From: Fusobacterium varium | GTDB taxonomy: Bacteria > Fusobacteriota > Fusobacteriia > Fusobacteriales > Fusobacteriaceae | Assembly (NCBI GenBank): GCA_002356455.1 | Contig: AP017968.1 | Location: 992,001-1,056,000, forward strand | Length of the DNA: 64,000 bases | Direction: 5' to 3' | In this document: positions 52,971-61,418 of the stretch, piece after piece | How positions within the stretch are numbered: the stretch's first letter is position 1 | Layout of the letters: each line of letters opens with the position of its first letter | Notes under the pieces: model-generated | What the model saw: the letters and a program-made list of their open reading frames with translations, nothing else | Databases searched by the model: none | What the model was told of the DNA's origin: nothing | Program-made: the position numbers and the translations under genes

Positions 52971-53069
52971 ATGGACACGGAAAATAGTAACAGTACAGAC
53001 CTGAAAGGGCAGAGTATGAGCAGAAGAAATAAGACTGATTGTCTGTCCTTCTGCTCTGTAAAAATATAA
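52971..53069 (+). CDS. possible 32-residue leader peptide between M-box terminator and mgtA
   Basis: ATG at 52971 has GAGGTGA and AAGG upstream. The frame reads MDTENSNSTDLKGQSMSRR and on to TAA at 53067-53069. Inside and around it, complementary segments such as GAGCAGAAG and CTTCTGCTC, and ACAGAC and GTCTGT, could form alternative stems. mgtA begins 71 nt later with its own ribosome site. Enteric mgtA has a leader peptide (MgtL) in the same place, but there is no sequence similarity. Confidence 0.45.
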   Translation: MDTENSNSTDLKGQSMSRRNKTDCLSFCSVKI

Positions 53070-53140
53070 AATCTTTGTTCTTTCAGCTATGTTCTGTTAT
53101 TTCCAAAAGCTTATTTAGAAAGTAAAGGAGGAACAGACCA

Positions 53141-55888
53141 ATGATGAAAGAAAAAATGAAAAAAAATTACTTGAAAAAAAATGTAGAAAAAGCAGTGCAA
53201 AAAGACAAAGTAAATTCAAGGATGGAATATGCAGCCAATAGTGATATTGCTGATATATTAAAAAAGTTTGGAAGTACAACAAAGGGAATTGCAAAAGAGA
53301 GAATAAAGTTTTCTAGAGAAAAATATGGAAGAAATAAGGTAACACATGGAAAGAAAAAATCTTTATTAAAAAAAATATGTGATGCCTTTGTAAATCCTTT
53401 TACAGCAATACTTTTTTGTTTAGCAATAGTTTCAGGAATAACTGATATAATTATTCCCATTTATCATAAGACACCTGAAGATGTAGATATTATGACTGTA
53501 ACGATAATATTAACTATGGTAATAATATCAGGAGCACTTCGTTTTATACAAGAAGCCAGAAGCAATAATGCAGCAGAAAGACTTCTTGAAATGATAACTA
53601 CTACAACATGTGTAGAAAGAATAGAGGATGGAAAAAAAGAGATACCATTGGAAGAAGTTGTAGTAGGAGATATAGTACATCTTGCAGCTGGAGATATGAT
53701 TCCAGCAGATATGAGAATAATTGAAGCTAAGGATTTATTTATTAGCCAGTCAGCTTTAACTGGTGAAAGTGAACCTCTTGAAAAAACTCCAGAAGTATCT
53801 AAAAGAAAGAATGAAACTATTACAGAATATAATAATCTGGCATTTATGGGAAGCAATATTATTAGTGGAGCAGCAGCGGGAATAGTAATTTCTGTTGGAA
53901 ATGATACCATATTTGGTTCAATGGCACAATCAATATCAGAAGAACCAATAGTTACAAGCTTTGAAAAAGGGGTAAATTCAGTTTCATGGGTACTTATTCG
54001 TTTCATGTTAGTAATGGTTCCAGTAGTGTTTTTTATTAATGGAATGACAAAAGGAAATTGGATACAAGCTTTTCTTTTTGCAGTATCAATAGCTGTAGGA
54101 CTTACTCCTGAAATGCTTCCTATGATAGTAACTACTTGCTTAGCAAAAGGTGCAGTATCTATGTCAAAGAAAAAAACTATTGTAAAAAATCTTAATTCTA
54201 TTCAGAACTTTGGAGCTATAGATATTCTATGCACAGATAAGACTGGAACTCTGACACAAGATAAGGTAGTATTAGAATATCATATGAATGTTCATGGAAA
54301 AGAAGACAGTCGAGTATTGCGTCATGCTTTTCTCAATAGCTGGTATCAAACAGGACTTAAAAATCTTATGGATGTATCAATCATTCAAAGAACTGAAGAA
54401 GAAAGCAGAGAAGATAAATCATTAAAAAGTCTAGCTGAAATGTATAAAAAAGTAGATGAAATACCATTTGATTTTTCTCGTCGTCGTATGACAGTAGTTG
54501 TTGAAGATAATAGTGGAAAAACACAGATGATTACTAAGGGAGCAGTAGAAGAAATGCTTTCTATATGTACACATGTAGAATATAAAGGGAAAGTAGAACT
54601 TTTAAATGAGGAATTAAAAAAAGATATACTTCAAACAGTAAATGATTTTAATGAAGATGGAATGAGAGTCATAGCAGTAGCACAAAAGACGAATCCTTCT
54701 CCAGCGGGAGCTTTTGGAGTAAAAGATGAATGTGATATGGTTCTTATAGGATATCTTGCTTTTCTTGACCCGCCAAAGGAAACAACAGCTAAAGCAATAC
54801 AGGCACTGAAAGAATATGGAGTTGTAACTAAAATATTAACTGGAGATAATGATAAGGTAACTAGAAGCATATGTCAGAAAGTAGGGCTTAAAGTAGAAAA
54901 AATATTATTGGGATCTGACTTAGATAAAATGACTGATTATGACTTAGGAAAATCAACAGAAAATATAAGTGTATTTGCAAAACTTTCGCCTGATCAAAAA
55001 GCCAGAATAGTAAAAGTACTTCGTGATAATGGACATACTGTAGGCTTTATGGGGGATGGAATAAATGATGCAGCAGCTATGAAAGCAGCAGATATAGGGA
55101 TATCAGTAGATACAGCTGTAGATATTGCTAAAGAATCAGCAGATATTATTCTTTTGGAAAAAGATCTTATGGTACTTGAGGAAGGGATAATAGAAGGGCG
55201 TAAAACATATGCCAATATGATAAAATATATAAAAATGACTGCGTCATCAAACTTTGGAAATATGTTTTCAGTGCTTGCAGCTAGTGCATTTATTCCTTTT
55301 TTGCCTATGATGAGTGTACAGCTGATATTTTTAAATTTGATATATGATCTTTCTTGTACAGCCATTCCTTGGGATAATGTAGATGATAAATTTTTAAGAA
55401 TACCAAGAAAATGGGATGCATCATCTGTTGGGAAATTTATGTTGTGGATAGGGCCTACAAGTTCAATATTTGATATAACTACATATCTTGTATTATATTT
55501 TGTTATATGTCCAATGTTTGTATCAGGAGGATTGCCTTATCATATGATTCCAGCATCAGATGAAACTATGAGAACTATGTTTATAGCATTATTTCAAACT
55601 GGATGGTTTGTTGAATCTATGTGGACACAAACTTTAGTTATTCATATGATAAGAACACCAAAAATTCCATTTATTCAGAGCAGAGCATCTCTATCAGTAA
55701 GTTTGCTTACTTGCAGTGGAATATTGTTTCTTTCATTAATTCCATATACAAAACTTGGAGAAATGATAGGACTTACAGTACTGCCAGCTGTATACTGGCC
55801 TTTCTTAATAATAACAGTTATTCTTTATATGATACTTGTTACACTTTTAAAGAAAGTATATGTAAAACGTTATGGAGAGCTTTTATAA
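53141..55888 (+). CDS. mgtA: magnesium-transporting P-type ATPase, MgtA/MgtB type
   Basis: 915 residues, typical for type IIIB P-ATPases that import Mg2+. Seen in order: the N-terminal cation ATPase segment ([13 protein letters not shown]), TGES (207-210) of the actuator domain, [11 protein letters not shown] in the ion-binding helix, phosphorylation site CTDKTGTLT with Asp366, [10 protein letters not shown] of the nucleotide domain and [18 protein letters not shown] of the hinge. About ten membrane helices. It is preceded by an M-box and terminator, so it should be induced at low Mg2+. Shine-Dalgarno AGGAGG. Confidence 0.96.
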   Translation: MMKEKMKKNYLKKNVEKAVQKDKVNSRMEYAANSDIADILKKFGSTTKGIAKERIKFSREKYGRNKVTHGKKKSLLKKICDAFVNPFTAILFCLAIVSGITDIIIPIYHKTPEDVDIMTVTIILTMVIISGALRFIQEARSNNAAERLLEMITTTTCVERIEDGKKEIPLEEVVVGDIVHLAAGDMIPADMRIIEAKDLFISQSALTGESEPLEKTPEVSKRKNETITEYNNLAFMGSNIISGAAAGIVISVGNDTIFGSMAQSISEEPIVTSFEKGVNSVSWVLIRFMLVMVPVVFFINGMTKGNWIQAFLFAVSIAVGLTPEMLPMIVTTCLAKGAVSMSKKKTIVKNLNSIQNFGAIDILCTDKTGTLTQDKVVLEYHMNVHGKEDSRVLRHAFLNSWYQTGLKNLMDVSIIQRTEEESREDKSLKSLAEMYKKVDEIPFDFSRRRMTVVVEDNSGKTQMITKGAVEEMLSICTHVEYKGKVELLNEELKKDILQTVNDFNEDGMRVIAVAQKTNPSPAGAFGVKDECDMVLIGYLAFLDPPKETTAKAIQALKEYGVVTKILTGDNDKVTRSICQKVGLKVEKILLGSDLDKMTDYDLGKSTENISVFAKLSPDQKARIVKVLRDNGHTVGFMGDGINDAAAMKAADIGISVDTAVDIAKESADIILLEKDLMVLEEGIIEGRKTYANMIKYIKMTASSNFGNMFSVLAASAFIPFLPMMSVQLIFLNLIYDLSCTAIPWDNVDDKFLRIPRKWDASSVGKFMLWIGPTSSIFDITTYLVLYFVICPMFVSGGLPYHMIPASDETMRTMFIALFQTGWFVESMWTQTLVIHMIRTPKIPFIQSRASLSVSLLTCSGILFLSLIPYTKLGEMIGLTVLPAVYWPFLIITVILYMILVTLLKKVYVKRYGELL

Positions 55889-55893
55889 AATTA

Positions 55894-55926
55894 AAAAAAG
55901 GAGTGGGGAATTTCCACTCCTTTTTT
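55894..55926 (+). terminator. intrinsic terminator after mgtA
   Basis: A 13-bp stem (55894-55906 with 55914-55926) including a poly-A/poly-T end. Confidence 0.9.
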
Positions 55927-56189
55927 AGTAAAATATATTTTAATTTATTTACATTAAAAGAATTGAAATTTTATCAAGATTTTTTTATTTTCTAAATTTA
56001 TTATAAAAACTTTTATTTGATTCTATAATTTTGTAAAATAAAAAGAAAATATTTTATAAAAAAGAGTTTTTTTATATAAAAAAAATAATATGGAATATAA
56101 ATAAAAATATGGTTAACAAAATTATTTTTAATGAGTATAAGATAAAAATGCTTTATAAAATCTTCTTAAAAATAATTAACTATACAGAT
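55927..56189. other. AT-rich intergenic region without visible genes
   Basis: About 260 nt of very AT-rich DNA between the mgtA terminator and the promoter of the XRE gene. No start codon with ribosome site, hairpin or repeat stands out. Confidence 0.5.
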
Positions 56190-56235
56190 TTGGTAAAAAA
56201 ATCAAAGAAATGTATAATTCATATATCTCTAGAGA
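56190..56235 (+). promoter_or_regulatory. promoter/operator A of the XRE regulator
   Basis: TTGGTA (56190-56195), 17-nt spacer, TATAAT (56213-56218) with extended TG, and seven bases later the perfect palindrome TCTCTAGAGA (56226-56235) followed by AAA. The -35, TGTATAAT and palindrome are repeated with identical spacing at 56576-56621. Confidence 0.8.
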
Positions 56236-56296
56236 AAATCTAAAAAATTTGATATTCTATATTGAATTTAATAAATATAGATAGCTTGGAGGAAAT

Positions 56297-56563
56297 ATGA
56301 GTAAATGGACAATGATTTATGATGAATGTTATGAGGAAATAGTTCAGGAAATAAAAAAAACTAGAGAAGAAAAATATACTCAAAAGGAGTTTTCACAAAA
56401 ATTGGGAATATCACAAAAAACAGTAAGTTGTTATGAGAACTGCAGAAATGAAATGAACATAAAATTGCTTGCAGAAATTTGTGAAATATTAGATATAAAT
56501 TTTATGAAAAGAATGGAAATATTTTTTAAAGCATATAGTTCAAAGAAAAAGAAGAAAAAATAA
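56297..56563 (+). CDS. small XRE-family transcriptional regulator
   Basis: 88 residues, essentially one helix-turn-helix domain: KYTQKEFSQKLGISQKTVS, then YENCRNEMNIKLLAEICEIL, with a poly-lysine tail. Shine-Dalgarno GGAGG. It sits between two near-identical promoter-operator modules, one in front of itself and one in front of the DUF2589 cassette, so it most likely binds TCTCTAGAGA and controls both. No ligand domain is visible; the signal may come from oligomer state or a partner. Confidence 0.85.
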   Translation: MSKWTMIYDECYEEIVQEIKKTREEKYTQKEFSQKLGISQKTVSCYENCRNEMNIKLLAEICEILDINFMKRMEIFFKAYSSKKKKKK

Positions 56564-56575
56564 TATATTACAAAT

Positions 56576-56621
56576 TTGGTATAAAATAAATAATGATGTA
56601 TAATCCAGTTATCTCTAGAGA
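56576..56621 (+). promoter_or_regulatory. promoter/operator B of the DUF2589 cassette
   Basis: TTGGTA (56576-56581), 17-nt spacer, TATAAT (56599-56604) with extended TG, and TCTCTAGAGA at 56612-56621. Spacing is the same as in module A; the intervening bases differ, so this is not a recent duplication of the whole block. Confidence 0.8.
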
Positions 56622-56646
56622 AAAAATAAAAAATGGAGGAATTAAT

Positions 56647-57234
56647 ATGGCAGATACATTTACAGGGAATCAATTAAAAGCAATACCAATAGAATCATTA
56701 GTAGCAAGTCCATTAGTAGCAGTAGTAGATGCACAGAAACAATTAAGTGCTTCTATGTATAGTTTCATTAAAGAGGTGGCTCTTGATGAAAATGGAAATG
56801 TAAAAAATGTTAATTTTAACTATTCAGCAGTTGAAAATGGAGAAAAAGTAGAAAAAACTATTTCTGCACCATTTATTGCAATGACAGGGATTCCAAATTT
56901 ATCAATGGAACTGGTTACAATAGATTTTGAAATGGAAATTTCAACTTCAGATACAAGTACAAGTTCTACTGATGTGGGAGCAAGTGTTTCAGGAGGATGT
57001 TTTGGAGTAAAATTTAGTGGTAGTGTATCACATAAATCAGAACAAACAAGAAAATCAGATACAAGATCTAAATATACTTTCCATGTAGAAGCTAAAAAAC
57101 AAGATACTCCAGAACCATTAATGAGAATAATTGAAGCAATAACTAATGATGTAACAAAACCATCTCAAATAACAGATGGAAATGCACCTAGAAATAGTGA
57201 GAGTATTATAAATACTCAAGAAACAGCTGCATAA
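56647..57234 (+). CDS. DUF2589-like protein 1
   Basis: 195 residues from the ATG at 56647 (GGAGGA six bases upstream); an in-frame ATG at 56593 overlaps the promoter. The opening AIPIESLVASPLVAVVDAQK and the later SAPFIAMTGIPNLSMELVTIDFEMEIS match my memory of DUF2589 proteins, which have no known function. A Ser/Thr/Gly-rich beta region follows (DVGASVSGGCFGVKFSGSVS), and residues 130-160 carry a KYTFHVEAKKQDTPEPLMRI end block. No signal peptide, so it is cytoplasmic or exported by a special route. First gene of a five-gene cassette. Confidence 0.65.
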   Translation: MADTFTGNQLKAIPIESLVASPLVAVVDAQKQLSASMYSFIKEVALDENGNVKNVNFNYSAVENGEKVEKTISAPFIAMTGIPNLSMELVTIDFEMEISTSDTSTSSTDVGASVSGGCFGVKFSGSVSHKSEQTRKSDTRSKYTFHVEAKKQDTPEPLMRIIEAITNDVTKPSQITDGNAPRNSESIINTQETAA

Positions 57235-57243
57235 TAATTTAAT

Positions 57244-57263
57244 GGGAGCTCATTAGAGCTCCC
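57244..57263. repeat. perfect hairpin between the two DUF2589-like genes
   Basis: GGGAGCTC and GAGCTCCC form an 8-bp stem with a 4-nt ATTA loop. No T-tract follows, so it is more likely an RNA-processing or stability element than a terminator. It could set unequal expression of the genes on either side. Confidence 0.7.
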
Positions 57264-57281
57264 TGACAAAAGGAGGAGAAA

Positions 57282-57911
57282 ATGATAAAATGTTATCCTT
57301 GGAAATTTAGAAAGTCACAAAATGACCAATCTCTTTCAGATATAACAAGAGGGCTTCTTTATTCAGCCAACGCTGCTCAGCAAATATTAAATAATCATTA
57401 TATTGAGTCCATAGCTAAGTATTTTGATGAAGATGGCAACCCTATAATGTATAATTTCAAAGTGCAAGATAATAAAAAAGCAAGTATTCCTCTTTTAGCT
57501 TTAACAGAACCTAAAGGATTAAGGCTTAAAGAAATAGAAATAGATCTTAATGTCAGAATAGATGAGGGAAAAGTAAAAACTAAAGATGGGATTCCTGAAG
57601 AAGATGAAGTAAGATATGCTGACAGAACAAGTTTTGAGGTTACTCTTGCTCCTACTAGTGATAATACTAAAGGAAGAACTTCGAATAATATAGGAATAAA
57701 ATTAAAATTTGAAGAACAGGATAATCCAGAAGGAATAGAAAGAATAATGGATGAATTTAGAAACAGACCTCTTATATACACTATGCTTGATACAGAAGGA
57801 AATGAAGAAGATATTGAAGAAGAGGAAGAAGAAATAGAAGAGGTGCCAAAGAAAAAAAGCTCTTTAAAGAAAAAACATAAAAAAGCTTTATATGATGAAG
57901 ATGATGAATAA
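57282..57911 (+). CDS. DUF2589-like protein 2
   Basis: 209 residues. Shares with protein 1 the pattern of an N-terminal helix (SDITRGLLYSANAAQQIL), a KASIPLLALTEPKGLRLKEI block and a strand-rich centre, ending KLKFEEQDNPEGIERIMDEF, the counterpart of the end block in protein 1. A highly charged tail follows (stretches of Glu, then Lys, then Asp/Glu). No signal peptide. Shine-Dalgarno GGAGGAG. It overlaps the next gene. Likely a partner of protein 1. Confidence 0.6.
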   Translation: MIKCYPWKFRKSQNDQSLSDITRGLLYSANAAQQILNNHYIESIAKYFDEDGNPIMYNFKVQDNKKASIPLLALTEPKGLRLKEIEIDLNVRIDEGKVKTKDGIPEEDEVRYADRTSFEVTLAPTSDNTKGRTSNNIGIKLKFEEQDNPEGIERIMDEFRNRPLIYTMLDTEGNEEDIEEEEEEIEEVPKKKSSLKKKHKKALYDEDDE

Positions 57912-58194
57912 AAAAATTAAAAACTTCTTCCAAAAGATAAAAAGAAAATTTTTTAAAACTCCTGAAGAAAATAGAGAGGATTTTTCTAAAAAAATATTCT
58001 ATATAGCTGATGAAATAACATATTTAGAAAATACACTTAAAAAATATAATTTTTATTCAGCTAGAATATATTTTTCTTTTAAAGATGATAGTATAATAGA
58101 GGATATAGAGAAGGGTTTAGAAAAAAGAAAATTATTTAATTATGAAATCATCAAAAAAGATAATAACATAAAGCTGATACTTACTAAAAAATAG
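57892..58194 (+). CDS. 100-residue protein of the DUF2589 cassette, unknown function
   Basis: A basic N-terminus (KKIKNFFQKIKRKFFKT) is followed by an alpha/beta region (EITYLENTLKKYNFYSARIY). The frame overlaps the end of the preceding gene by 20 nt; ATGs at 57892, 57895, 57901 and 57904 are all possible starts and no good Shine-Dalgarno stands out, so translation is probably coupled. No family recognised. Confidence 0.6.
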   Translation: MMKMMNKKIKNFFQKIKRKFFKTPEENREDFSKKIFYIADEITYLENTLKKYNFYSARIYFSFKDDSIIEDIEKGLEKRKLFNYEIIKKDNNIKLILTKK

Positions 58195-58203
58195 GAGGTA
58201 GGA

Positions 58204-58767
58204 ATGAAAGTTAAAGATATATGTGAAATTATTGATACCCAAAAAGTTATGAGAGTAATAGCTTTAAATGAAATAAGTGGAAATGAAAATGTCATATGTA
58301 AATTTAGTTTTGCTGGAGGGATATCTGGATATAGTTTTGGAAGAAGTCAGTTTGATGTGAAACATAATGAAGCAGCTAGAAATTTTCTCAAGAACAAATG
58401 TAGTTTTACACAGGTAGAAATAGATAAACTTTTAAGATTAGATAAAGATATAGCTCCATTGAATGAAAAATTAAAAGCTCATAGAAAAGAGATAGATGAA
58501 CTTGATACAGAGCATGTAAAAAAAATGATAACATATGTTTCAACATTAGAAAAACTTCCAGATATGGATGAAAAAACTTTTGTTCATTTGGTTGATTATC
58601 ATAATCAATTTAATTTAAATAGGAATGGAAAAATGCACCAATGGCTGCAATCAAAATCACTATTGACACCAGATGATGTACTTAACTTTAAGTTAGGATT
58701 AAAATGGGGAAAAGAGCATCCAGAAGATGTCAAAAGAAGATGGAATAATATAGAAAGAGAATGGTAA
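58204..58767 (+). CDS. putative lysozyme-like protein of the DUF2589 cassette
   Basis: 187 residues, Shine-Dalgarno AGGAGG. The segment GISGYSFGRSQFDVKHNEAA and the following NFLKNKCSFTQVEIDKL resemble phage- and pathogen-associated muramidase-like proteins in which a Ser-[FY]-Gly-x-x-Gln-x-Asp motif lies in the active region. The rest is helical, ending WGKEHPEDVKRRWNNIE. There is no signal peptide, transmembrane helix or holin nearby. The fold call is tentative; no catalytic Glu can be assigned with confidence. Confidence 0.45.
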   Translation: MKVKDICEIIDTQKVMRVIALNEISGNENVICKFSFAGGISGYSFGRSQFDVKHNEAARNFLKNKCSFTQVEIDKLLRLDKDIAPLNEKLKAHRKEIDELDTEHVKKMITYVSTLEKLPDMDEKTFVHLVDYHNQFNLNRNGKMHQWLQSKSLLTPDDVLNFKLGLKWGKEHPEDVKRRWNNIEREW

Positions 58768-58792
58768 AATAAAAAATTGAGGAGGCTTAATT

Positions 58793-59071
58793 ATGGATAT
58801 AATAAATAAATTAAGACAGAATACTATTATTTTTGCAGGATATGGATATTATGAAAAAACAATTGATGTAACTGAAAAGATAAAAGCTGGATATAAAGCA
58901 GGAAAAAGAGAATTTAAAGCAGGAAATGATATTGCAGGAGATCCTTTTGTAGGCAGAAGAAAATCTTTATATATCATTTGGACAGAAAATGGAATAACAA
59001 AATCAGGAACTGTTGAAGAGGGAGATGGAAAAGGAATCGTCCTTCCAAAAACTTTGGCAGTAGCTGATTAG
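58793..59071 (+). CDS. DUF3395-like small beta protein
   Basis: 92 residues. The pattern AGYGYYEKTIDVTEKIKAG, then GDPFVGRRKSLYIIWTENG and VEEGDGKGIVLP resembles the small beta domain called DUF3395 (found at the C-terminus of some DnaJ-like proteins): a Y-G-x-x-x-x-x-D-V-T start, a GDP-x-x-G-x-x-K-x-L centre and an EGD/LP end. It is the last gene of the cassette, with Shine-Dalgarno GGAGG, and is closed by a terminator. Confidence 0.5.
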   Translation: MDIINKLRQNTIIFAGYGYYEKTIDVTEKIKAGYKAGKREFKAGNDIAGDPFVGRRKSLYIIWTENGITKSGTVEEGDGKGIVLPKTLAVAD

Positions 59072-59114
59072 TAAAGCAATTTCATAAAAACTGAATATTG
59101 AAAATCAATAATAG

Positions 59115-59152
59115 AAAGCTGTGATAAAAGTGATGTTTTATCCAGCTTTTTC
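59115..59152 (+). terminator. terminator of the DUF2589 cassette
   Basis: AAAGCTG and CAGCTTTT with an inner 7-bp GATAAAA/TTTTATC stem (59115-59129 with 59136-59150), followed by TTC and T residues. Confidence 0.8.
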
Positions 59153-59286
59153 TTTAATAAGAATATTTTATAAAATTTTTATTAAACTCTTGTTATTAAC
59201 TAAAAAATAATAGCTATAAATGGGAAAAATAGACTTTAAAACTGGATTTAAATAGGACTCGATTTTTTGAAATAATGGAGGGAAAG

Positions 59287-61365
59287 ATGGAGAATTTAGA
59301 AAATGTAAAAAAAGATCAGAATTTTTTGGAAATCAATAACAGAGTAAAAAGAATTAAAAATTTGGTATTACTTATTTTTATATGTTTATCGCTTTTTTTC
59401 ATGGGAAGGTTTTTTTATATAATGTATGATGAAAAAATAAATTTAGATAATGAAATAGAAAAATCATTATCACTGGCAGAAAAAAAATTAAATATGTATT
59501 TAAAAACTTTTAAATGGGAAGAGATAGATGAAAAGAAAATTAATTATAATACTATATTTCAAAATTATCTTACATATAAACCTAAGACAAATATAAATCA
59601 AAATTACACAATATATAAGTTGCCATATGTTAGAGAAAAGTTTTCTTCAATTATTAACAATGGAATAATTATATCAAAAGAGAATGAGAGAAATAATAAA
59701 AAATTAGAAGGAATTTTGTCTAAGGAATTAAGTACTTTAAATGAAATAGAAAAAATGTTAGAAAATAAAAATTTAAAAAATACCAGAATAATAGCAGTAA
59801 ATAATGACTACAGAATAATTTTTTCTAGAGAAGTACTTAATGAATTGAAGGAAAAATACTATAGTGAATCACTAAAATATCCAATAATTTCTGGAAAAAA
59901 TATGAGGTTTTACAAGAAGGAAAATGGAAAAATTTATTATTTAGAAATAAAAAATTATAATTTGTTTTTAAAAACTCTTCTTAAAACTTCAGAATTTAAA
60001 AGATATGAGTATTTATTTTTAATATCTCCATCAACAAGATATATATACCATCCTAAAGAGGAACTTTTAGGAATGGATTTATTTAGTGAGTCTTTAATAG
60101 ATAAAGATAAGAATTTGAATAAAGCTGCAAAAGTACTGTATAAAAAAAATCCATCAGAATATTTTTCAAGAGTAAGTAGAAATAAAGTAACATCTCAATC
60201 TTCAATTACAGGATATAAATATTTTTCGCAAATACCTTTATATATCGGAATAGTAACCATAGATGAAGAATCTATTGTGACAAGAATAGGGGAGATTAAA
60301 AGTAATTTATTTTTATCAATAATATTTTTTTCATTGTTTTTGGGAAGCTGTCTTATAATAAATTTAAAGAAAATATCCTTAAAAAATATAGCATTAATAT
60401 CAGTAAGCCAGTTGTTGTTTTTATGTATTTTTATTGGAGTAATAAACTATTGTTCTTCAAAAGAAGAGATAAAAAAATTTGATGCTATAAATAGTAAGGA
60501 AGAATCTATTTATTATTTATGGAAAAATAATTTAAATAAGGATTTAACAATAAAATTACAAATAGAATCAATAGAATTTCAAGAAGCAAATAATGTAAAA
60601 ATAACAGGAGTAATACAACATGAAAATAAGTCTGAGTATAATGTTTTTTTTCCTGATGCAGTAGAATATAGTGAATGGATTATAAATGAAAAAAATGGAA
60701 TCGTTACTAAAAAGTTTTTAATACTTTTAAGAGAGGAATTTAATTATTATAAATATCCTCTTGAAAGTAATGTAATTTCATTAAAAATGCAGGGAAGGGG
60801 GATTGATGAAGGAAAGGTAATAGTTCCTGATTTTTCAGAATATCCTGAAGGAGTATTAATATCAGCTAATCATGGAATCAAAAAAAATATTGTACTTAAT
60901 GGCTGGAATATAGTAGGGAGTTTTTTTAGTTTTAATAAAATTTCAATTCAAGAGCATGAACTTGTTTTTAATATTTATTTAAAAAGAAATATATTATCAC
61001 CTTTCATTTCCAGCTTACTTCCATTTTTTATAATTCTATGTATGGTTTTTGGAATATTGTTTTTAATAGAAAAAGGAGAAAATAATGAAAGAGTAGAATT
61101 TACTTTAGGGTCAGTTTCTGGGTTATTTTTTACAGTTATATTGTCCCAAAGTGGGCTTAGAGATAATATAATGACAGATGAACTACTGTATTTAGATTAT
61201 TATTATTTTTTTCTCTACATAATACTTTTATTTATTGTCTTAGTCACATTTTTTTATAAGTACAAAAAGGTAGATTATGAATATATATTAAATTTAAAAA
61301 AATTATTTTGGTTCTTATCAAGTTTCATAATTATGATAATAACTTTTATTATTTTTAATGTTTAA
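59287..61365 (+). CDS. Cache-domain protein fused to a pentameric ligand-gated ion channel-like module
   Basis: 692 residues from the ATG at 59287 (GGAGGG five bases upstream; ORF residue numbers below count from 59275). TM 29-51; extracytoplasmic dCache-like region 52-340 (YEYLFLISPSTRYIYHPKEE, SITGYKYFSQIPLYIG); TM 344-363 and 371-392. A beta domain (about 420-565) carries FNYYKYPLESNVISLKM, matching the Pro-loop of prokaryotic pLGICs (GLIC: RRYPFDSQTLHI). Four TMs follow (573-597, 607-624, 641-663, 675-695); KRNILSPFISSLLPFFIIL aligns with GLIC M1 (SRQYFSYIPNIILPMLFIL). Topology places both sensor domains outside. No kinase or HAMP domain. Ligand and ion unknown. Confidence 0.7.
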   Translation: MENLENVKKDQNFLEINNRVKRIKNLVLLIFICLSLFFMGRFFYIMYDEKINLDNEIEKSLSLAEKKLNMYLKTFKWEEIDEKKINYNTIFQNYLTYKPKTNINQNYTIYKLPYVREKFSSIINNGIIISKENERNNKKLEGILSKELSTLNEIEKMLENKNLKNTRIIAVNNDYRIIFSREVLNELKEKYYSESLKYPIISGKNMRFYKKENGKIYYLEIKNYNLFLKTLLKTSEFKRYEYLFLISPSTRYIYHPKEELLGMDLFSESLIDKDKNLNKAAKVLYKKNPSEYFSRVSRNKVTSQSSITGYKYFSQIPLYIGIVTIDEESIVTRIGEIKSNLFLSIIFFSLFLGSCLIINLKKISLKNIALISVSQLLFLCIFIGVINYCSSKEEIKKFDAINSKEESIYYLWKNNLNKDLTIKLQIESIEFQEANNVKITGVIQHENKSEYNVFFPDAVEYSEWIINEKNGIVTKKFLILLREEFNYYKYPLESNVISLKMQGRGIDEGKVIVPDFSEYPEGVLISANHGIKKNIVLNGWNIVGSFFSFNKISIQEHELVFNIYLKRNILSPFISSLLPFFIILCMVFGILFLIEKGENNERVEFTLGSVSGLFFTVILSQSGLRDNIMTDELLYLDYYYFFLYIILLFIVLVTFFYKYKKVDYEYILNLKKLFWFLSSFIIMIITFIIFNV

Positions 61366-61369
61366 ATAA

Positions 61370-61405
61370 AAAATGAGGTTGAATAAAAATTATCGACCTC
61401 ATTTT
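61370..61405. terminator. bidirectional terminator between the channel-like gene and yaaA
   Basis: AAAATGAGGT (61370-61379) pairs with its complement (61396-61405). It lies between convergent genes. Confidence 0.75.
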
Positions 61406-61418
61406 AATATCTTATTAG

